A stretch of 64,000 nt of DNA from Sphingomonas sp. PP-CE-1G-424 (GTDB lineage: Bacteria > Pseudomonadota > Alphaproteobacteria > Sphingomonadales > Sphingomonadaceae). The notes beneath the pieces were generated by a model that was not told where the DNA came from, made no database searches, and saw nothing but the letters and a program-made list of their open reading frames with translations. How positions within the stretch are numbered: position 1 is the first letter of the stretch; every line of letters begins with the position of its first letter. Where the stretch lies: the NCBI RefSeq assembly GCF_004341085.1, contig NZ_SLXW01000001.1:1054001-1118000 (forward strand). The letters run 5' to 3'. The position numbers were made by a program, and so were the translations under genes. Below, in pieces: positions 59,851 through 64,000 of the stretch.

Positions 59851-60987
59851 ATGTCCCTTCGTCCCTGGCGCGATATCACCCGCCGCAAGAGCCGCCAGAT
59901 CATGGTCGGCAACGTCCCCGTCGGCGGCGATGCGCCGGTCACGGTGCAGACGATGACCAACACCCCGACCGACGACGTGCGCGCGACCGTCGACCAGATC
60001 CGGCGCTGCGAAGACGCGGGTGTCGACATCATCCGCGTCAGCTGCCCCGACGTCGAATCGACCGCCGCGCTGAAGCAGATCGTCCGCGCCAGCCGCGTGC
60101 CGATCGTCGCGGACATCCATTTCCACTACAAGCGCGCGCTCGAAGCTGCCGATGCGGGCGCAGCGTGCCTGCGCATCAACCCGGGCAATATCGGCTCGGC
60201 GGCGCGCGTGAAGGAGGTCGTCGACGCGGCCAAGTCCAACGGCTGCGCGATCCGGATCGGCGTCAACGGCGGTTCGCTCGAACGGCATCTGCTCGAGAAA
60301 TACGGCGAGCCTTGCCCCGATGCGCTGGTCGAGTCGGCGCTCGATCACATCAAGCTGTTGCAGGACCACGACTTTCACGAGTTCAAGGTCGCGGTGAAGG
60401 CGTCCGACCTGTTCCTCGCGGTGGCGGCATACCAGCAGCTCGCCGAACAGGTCGATTGCCCGCTGCATCTCGGCATCACCGAAGCGGGCGGGTTCGTCGG
60501 CGGCACGGTCAAGTCGGCGATCGGGATGGGCAGCCTGCTCTGGTACGGCATCGGCGACACGATCCGGGTGTCGCTCTCCGCCGAGCCGGAAGAGGAAGTC
60601 CGCGTCGGCTTCGAGATTCTGAAAGCGCTCGGCATCCGCAACCGCGGCGTCCGCGTCGTGTCGTGCCCGTCATGCGCGCGGCAGGGCTTCGACGTGATCC
60701 GCACGGTGCAGGCGCTGGAGGAACGTTTGCAGCATATCCGCACGCCGATGTCCTTGTCGGTGCTCGGCTGCGTGGTGAACGGCCCCGGCGAAGCGCGCGA
60801 GACCGATATCGGCATAACCGGCGGCGGCAACGGCAAGCACATGGTGTATCTGTCCGGCGTCACCGACCACCACGTCCAAGACGCCGACATGGTCGACCAC
60901 ATCGTCCGGCTGGTCGAGGCTAAAGCGGCCGAGATCGACGCAGCGGACGAGGCGATGGCCGCGCTGGTGCCGGTGGCGGCCGAATAG
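59851..60987 (+). CDS. ispG: 4-hydroxy-3-methylbut-2-en-1-yl diphosphate synthase
   Basis: 378 residues. TIM barrel with [20 protein letters not shown]; the [4Fe-4S] cluster ligands are Cys272 and Cys275 (CPSC) and Cys307 in [11 protein letters not shown], with the catalytic Glu following. It reduces MEcPP to HMBPP in the non-mevalonate isoprenoid pathway. GAGGAA precedes the ATG. It is followed after about 35 bp by the antitoxin gene. Confidence 0.97.
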   Translation: MSLRPWRDITRRKSRQIMVGNVPVGGDAPVTVQTMTNTPTDDVRATVDQIRRCEDAGVDIIRVSCPDVESTAALKQIVRASRVPIVADIHFHYKRALEAADAGAACLRINPGNIGSAARVKEVVDAAKSNGCAIRIGVNGGSLERHLLEKYGEPCPDALVESALDHIKLLQDHDFHEFKVAVKASDLFLAVAAYQQLAEQVDCPLHLGITEAGGFVGGTVKSAIGMGSLLWYGIGDTIRVSLSAEPEEEVRVGFEILKALGIRNRGVRVVSCPSCARQGFDVIRTVQALEERLQHIRTPMSLSVLGCVVNGPGEARETDIGITGGGNGKHMVYLSGVTDHHVQDADMVDHIVRLVEAKAAEIDAADEAMAALVPVAAE

Positions 60988-61022
60988 GGGTGTGGTAGAG
61001 TTTTACCTCGTTGGAGGTGATC

Positions 61023-61310
61023 ATGACCTATCACGCTAAAGTCGTCAGTGGGCAGATCGTCCTGCCTCCCGAACTGCGCCGCGATGCAGGGATCGAAGAT
61101 GGCGACTCGCTGGTCATCGAGCTCAACCCGGACGGCGGCCTGACGATGAAGACCTATGCGCAGGTCGTGCGCGAGGTGCAGTCCGAGTTTCGGTCGATGG
61201 CCAAGCCTGTCGATCGTAATTTGGTCGATGAACTGTTGGCGGACCGTCGCGCTGATGCGGTCCGCGAGAACGCCGAGATCGAGGACTGGCGGACACGGCA
61301 TACCGCGTGA
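61023..61310 (+). CDS. AbrB/SpoVT-type antitoxin
   Basis: 95 residues. N-terminal swapped-hairpin DNA-binding domain: AKVVSGQIVLPPELRRDAGI and DGDSLVIELNPDGGLTM; the C-terminal half (from about 45) is an acidic and basic helix that would bind the toxin. GGAGGTGATC directly before the ATG is a perfect ribosome-binding site. Such antitoxins repress their own operon. The stop overlaps the PIN-domain gene start (GTGA). Confidence 0.9.
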   Translation: MTYHAKVVSGQIVLPPELRRDAGIEDGDSLVIELNPDGGLTMKTYAQVVREVQSEFRSMAKPVDRNLVDELLADRRADAVRENAEIEDWRTRHTA

Positions 61311-61687
61311 CCGTCGTTTTCGACGCATCGACCATATTGGCGATCCTGAAGAACGAAGCCGGTGCAGATGTCGTGATCGAGCATGCGCGCGGCGCGATGC
61401 TGTCGAGCGTCAATCTGGTTGAGGTACGCAGCAAGTTGTTCGAGATCGTGTCCGACGTCGATGCGGTGATGGCGAACCTCGATCGTCTCGAGATCGTGAT
61501 CATGCCCTTCACCGCAACGCAGGCGAAGATCGCCGCGGATCTGTGGCCTGTGGTCAAAGGCAAGAACGTGTCGATTGCCGACCGGGTCTGCCTGGCCTTG
61601 GCGATCGATCAGGCCGCGACCTTGTGGACTGCGGACAAGGATTGGGTGACGCTCGGTCTTGATCTGGATATCCGCCTGTTCCTATGA
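61307..61687 (+). CDS. VapC-type PIN-domain toxin
   Basis: 126 residues from GTG. PIN acidic residues: Asp6 in VFDASTIL, Glu39 in NLVEVRSKL, Asp92 in ADRVCLALA, Asp110/Asp112 in TADKDW. VapC toxins are Mg2+-dependent RNases that cleave tRNA or rRNA. Partnered with the overlapping AbrB-type antitoxin gene. The last bases overlap the next gene (ATGA). Confidence 0.92.
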   Translation: MTVVFDASTILAILKNEAGADVVIEHARGAMLSSVNLVEVRSKLFEIVSDVDAVMANLDRLEIVIMPFTATQAKIAADLWPVVKGKNVSIADRVCLALAIDQAATLWTADKDWVTLGLDLDIRLFL

Positions 61688-62583
61688 CCTCTCGCATCGT
61701 GTCGCCCGCTTTAGCCTTCGCGATCGCCGCGCTCGGCATCGGACTGTTCTCCATGATGGATGCGGTGATGAAGTCGCTGGTCCTGGCGATCGGCGTCTAT
61801 AACGCGCTGCTGTGGCGGCAGATGATCAGCGTCGGGCTCGGTGCGGTCGCGTGGAAGCTCGGGAACAGCGGGCGGCCGAGCGGGCGGGCGCTCAAGCTGC
61901 ATCTGGCGCGCGGGCTGGTGACGACGGCGATGGCGGTGCTGTTCTTCTGGGGGCTCGCACGCGTGCCGATGGCGCAGGCGATTTCGCTGACCTACATCGC
62001 GCCGATCCTCGCGCTGTTGCTCGCCGCGGTGACGCTGGGCGAGCGCGTCGGGTGGAAGACGTTCGTCGCGTCGATCGCCGCGCTTGGTGGCGTGCTGGTG
62101 GTGGTGATCGGGCAGGGGCGCGAGGTGCCGGGGCCCGAGACGTTGCATGGGACGCTCGCGATCCTCGGCTCGGCGGTGCTGTATGCGGTCAACCTCGTCA
62201 TCGCGCGACTGCAGAGCCAGGCGGCGCGGCCGGGGGAGATCGCGTTCTTCCAGGCGCTCGTCATCACCGCGACGCTGGCGCTCGCCGCGCCTTGGCTCGC
62301 GGTGGTGCCTGAGGCGGTGCAATGGCCGAAGCTCATACTCGCCGCTGGGCTCGCGACCGCGTCGTTGTGGCTGCTTGGCTGGGCCTATGCGCACGGCGAT
62401 ACCGGGTTCCTCGCGACCACCGAATATACCTCGTTCGTCTATGCGGCCGTGCTGGGTTTCCTGGTGTTCGGCGAGCGGGTATCGGCGTTCACGCTGGCGG
62501 GTGCGGCGATCATCGTCGTCGCGTGCCTGTACGCGGCGCGGCGGCGTGACATCGCGCAGACATCGATCGAGGCTAGTGCATGA
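61684..62583 (+). CDS. DMT/EamA-family transporter
   Basis: 299 residues, ten membrane helices in two EamA repeats (LAFAIAALGIGLFSMMDAVM...GVLVVVIGQG; LHGTLAILGSAVLYAVNLVI...VVACLYAARRR). Members export metabolites or nucleotide-sugars; substrate unknown. Start overlaps the stop of the PIN toxin gene and its stop overlaps the GNAT gene, so all are co-translated. Confidence 0.9.
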   Translation: MTSRIVSPALAFAIAALGIGLFSMMDAVMKSLVLAIGVYNALLWRQMISVGLGAVAWKLGNSGRPSGRALKLHLARGLVTTAMAVLFFWGLARVPMAQAISLTYIAPILALLLAAVTLGERVGWKTFVASIAALGGVLVVVIGQGREVPGPETLHGTLAILGSAVLYAVNLVIARLQSQAARPGEIAFFQALVITATLALAAPWLAVVPEAVQWPKLILAAGLATASLWLLGWAYAHGDTGFLATTEYTSFVYAAVLGFLVFGERVSAFTLAGAAIIVVACLYAARRRDIAQTSIEASA

Positions 62584-63056
62584 CCGTCATCCGTTCCGCC
62601 ACCGCTGCCGACGCTGGCACGATCCTGCGCTTCGTCCGCGAGCTCGCCGCGTTCGAGCGCGAACCGGATGCGGTCAAGGCGACCGAGGCCATGCTGGACC
62701 AGGCGTTGTTCGGGGAGCGGCCTGCCGCGGAGGCCGTGATCGCAGAGACCACGCAAGGGCCCCTCGGGTTTGCACTGTTCTTCCACAATTTCTCGACCTG
62801 GACCGGCAAGCGCGGGCTGTACCTGGAGGACCTGTACGTCACACCGGAAGCCCGCGGGCAGGGGGTCGGCGGTGCGCTGCTGTCGCATCTGGCCGGCATG
62901 GCGCTCGATCGCGGCTGCGCGCGGTTCGAATGGTCTGTGCTCGACTGGAACGCCGATGCGATCGCGTTCTATCGGAAAGTCGGTGCGGTCGGGATGGAGG
63001 ACTGGACGATCCAGCGGATGTCCGGGGATGCGCTGCTCAGGCTGGCGGGGCGGTAG
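62580..63056 (+). CDS. GNAT-family N-acetyltransferase
   Basis: 158 residues. AcCoA-binding motif A LYVTPEARGQGVGGALLSHL (Q/RxxGxG/A), preceded by GKRGLYLEDLY and followed by ARFEWSVLDWNADAIAFYRK. The pattern fits the diamine/spermidine N-acetyltransferase-like subgroup; substrate not certain. Final gene of the chain beginning with the antitoxin. A family F repeat follows its stop. Confidence 0.9.
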   Translation: MTVIRSATAADAGTILRFVRELAAFEREPDAVKATEAMLDQALFGERPAAEAVIAETTQGPLGFALFFHNFSTWTGKRGLYLEDLYVTPEARGQGVGGALLSHLAGMALDRGCARFEWSVLDWNADAIAFYRKVGAVGMEDWTIQRMSGDALLRLAGR

Positions 63057-63062
63057 CCCTAT

Positions 63063-63155
63063 CGTCATGCCGGACTGGTTCCGGCATCCACCGCTCCGCA
63101 CACTCGATGGTTTCGATCGTGCGGAACGGTGGACCCCGGAACAAGTCCGGGGTGC
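63063..63155. repeat. palindromic repeat, family F
   Basis: CGTCATGCCGGACTGGTTCC then GGCATCCACCGCTCCGC on the left; GCGGAACGGTGGACCCCGG then AACAAGTCCGGGGTG on the right. The same order of modules, inverted, occurs at 3.4 kb. Confidence 0.85.
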
Positions 63156-63178
63156 CGAGGCCTGCGTAACGGCGGCGC

Positions 63179-63757
63179 TTACCGCCCTGCGGCGTCGTCC
63201 GAATTCATCGGCTCCTTGCCCTTCGCCTTCTCGGCCTCATAGCGCTCGATCGCCTCGATCGTGACGCGCTTGGCTTCCTCGGCATCGCCCCACTTGCCGA
63301 CGCGGACCCACTTCGTCTTCTCGAGGTCCTTGTAGTGCGTGAAGAAGTGTTCGATCTGTTCGAACACGATTTCGGGCATGTCGGCACGCTCGCCGATGTT
63401 GGCGTAATACGGGAACACCGCATCGACCGGCACGCAGACCAGCTTCTCGTCGCCGCCGGCTTCGTCTTCCAGGTTCAGCACCGCGATCGGCCGCGCGCGG
63501 ACGACGCAGCCCGGGATGAACGGCGAGCGCGCAATCACGAGCGCGTCGAGCGGATCGCCATCGGGGCTCAGCGTGTGCGGCACGAAGCCGTAGTTCGCCG
63601 GATAGCGCATCGGCGTGTGCAGGATGCGATCGACGAACAGCGCGCCCGATGCCTTGTCGAACTCGTACTTCACGGGCTCGCCGCCGGTCGGCACTTCGAT
63701 GATGACGTTCAGGTCCTCGGGCGGGTTCTTGCCGGTCGGGATGAGATCGATACGCAT
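63179..63757 (-). CDS. ppa: Inorganic pyrophosphatase
   Basis: 192 residues from MRIDLIPTGKNPPED; AAGGA precedes the ATG. Family I soluble pyrophosphatase: VIIEVPTGGEPVKYEFDK, the signature DGDPLDALVI with three Mg-binding Asp residues, and KWVRVGKWGDAEEAK. It hydrolyses pyrophosphate in the cytoplasm. Transcribed after the M61 peptidase gene with 74 bp between. Confidence 0.97.
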   Translation of the reverse strand: MRIDLIPTGKNPPEDLNVIIEVPTGGEPVKYEFDKASGALFVDRILHTPMRYPANYGFVPHTLSPDGDPLDALVIARSPFIPGCVVRARPIAVLNLEDEAGGDEKLVCVPVDAVFPYYANIGERADMPEIVFEQIEHFFTHYKDLEKTKWVRVGKWGDAEEAKRVTIEAIERYEAEKAKGKEPMNSDDAAGR

Positions 63758-63831
63758 GGCGGTCCTTTCGATATGACGATGCCGGCGCTTCTCGTCAGGG
63801 AGAGCCGCCGGCACCGATAGATTTCAAAGGC

Positions 63832-64000
63832 TCAACGCGGCGTCAGCAGCTTGTCGAGCCCGCCTTCCCCTGTACCGACCTTCTGAAGGCGCGGATAGCG
63901 CGGCCCGTCATGGTAATCGAGCGTGATGTCCCGGAATCGGTCGTTGTTCTTCACAGTCAGGCGAATCGGCGCCTTCGTTCCCCGTGCTGCGAGGATCGCC
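63832..64000 (-). CDS. M61-family aminopeptidase, C-terminal end only
   Basis: Only the last 55 residues are inside the window. APIRLTVKNNDRFRDITLDY followed by HDGPRYPRLQKVG and the terminal GGLDKLLTPR are the C-terminal signature of sphingomonad M61 glycyl aminopeptidases, which have a thermolysin-like catalytic domain and a C-terminal PDZ-like part. The catalytic domain lies beyond the right edge, so activity cannot be verified here. Confidence 0.72.
   Translation of the reverse strand, partial: AILAARGTKAPIRLTVKNNDRFRDITLDYHDGPRYPRLQKVGTGEGGLDKLLTPR

Noticed and set aside
1..64000. Prophage, genomic island or defence island
   Set aside because: No integrase, transposase, phage structural or restriction genes were recognised. 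The Uma2 protein and the AbrB/PIN pair are isolated, and most genes are core metabolism or envelope functions.
1..64000. tRNA or rRNA genes
   Set aside because: I looked for T-loop (GGTTCGA-type) patterns and rRNA blocks in the gene-free stretches and saw none; a covariance-model scan would be needed to exclude small RNAs.

Overview
The window is a high-GC chromosomal segment of a sphingomonad alphaproteobacterium, most likely Sphingomonas or a close relative. Evidence: the gene set and order (a ctaC-ctaD...ctaB-ctaG-ctaE-DUF983-surf1-thrC cytochrome oxidase block, ybgC-tolQRAB-pal, rpiB-glyA-nrdR, pyrE-pdxJ-acpS-lepB, plsY-dprA), a MipZ-type ParA ATPase, a Shemin-type 5-aminolevulinate synthase, an SpoVT/PIN toxin-antitoxin pair, and a very high density of palindromic intergenic repeats. 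I see no prophage, integrase, transposase, CRISPR array, rRNA or tRNA gene. Apart from the repeats the sequence reads as core chromosome.

Layout. 1-4.7 kb (mostly minus): the start of a CHASE3 sensor gene, an ExoX-like exonuclease, a PH-domain membrane protein, phosphomannomutase, and a J-domain protein overlapping mipZ. 4.7-13 kb: panC, a Sel1 protein, topA, an unknown small ORF coupled to a membrane chemoreceptor, dprA and plsY. 13-20.7 kb: murI, hemA, a Uma2 nuclease, an ECF sigma/anti-sigma operon with a lipoprotein and DUF3429, then rpiB-glyA-small ORF-nrdR. 20.8-26.4 kb: a GIY-YIG domain fused in frame to a TrmJ-type methyltransferase through a repeat arm, chorismate mutase, rpsD, an M28 peptidase and agmatine deiminase. 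26.6-38 kb (minus): an aa3-type cytochrome oxidase operon, running ctaC, ctaD, a polytopic GT-C-like protein, ctaB, a small CoxF-like ORF, ctaG, ctaE, DUF983, surf1, thrC and an RlmI-like methyltransferase. 38-46 kb: pyrE-pdxJ-acpS-lepB-AI-2E exporter, then a small glycan-type group. 46-50 kb: ubiG, lysC, a nitronate-monooxygenase-like flavoprotein and a lipoprotein. 50.5-56 kb: a VOC protein and the complete Tol-Pal operon. 56-64 kb: a nuclease/isoaspartyl-peptidase/acyltransferase operon, DUF1993, ispG, an AbrB/PIN-DMT-GNAT chain, ppa and the end of an M61 peptidase.

The genes are tightly packed. Many neighbours share ATGA or GTGA stop/start overlaps (mipZ/dnaJ-like, rpiB/glyA, pyrE/pdxJ, acpS/lepB, ybgC/tolQ, ctaB/CoxF-like, DUF983/surf1, thrC/methyltransferase, asparaginase/nuclease, and the chain from abrB through the GNAT gene), which points to extensive translational coupling.

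The most unusual layer is about 28 palindromic repeat elements in several sequence families, nearly all intergenic. They interact with genes in four ways. Arms of one family bracket the GIY-YIG coding segment and supply the linker of the GIY-YIG/TrmJ fusion. Elements supply the Shine-Dalgarno sequences of acpS and tolR. One element appears to be translated as the N-terminus of a membrane glycosyltransferase-like protein. Two families recur as an ordered adjacent pair behind stop codons. Functional calls rest on recognised motifs and family knowledge; no database search was possible.
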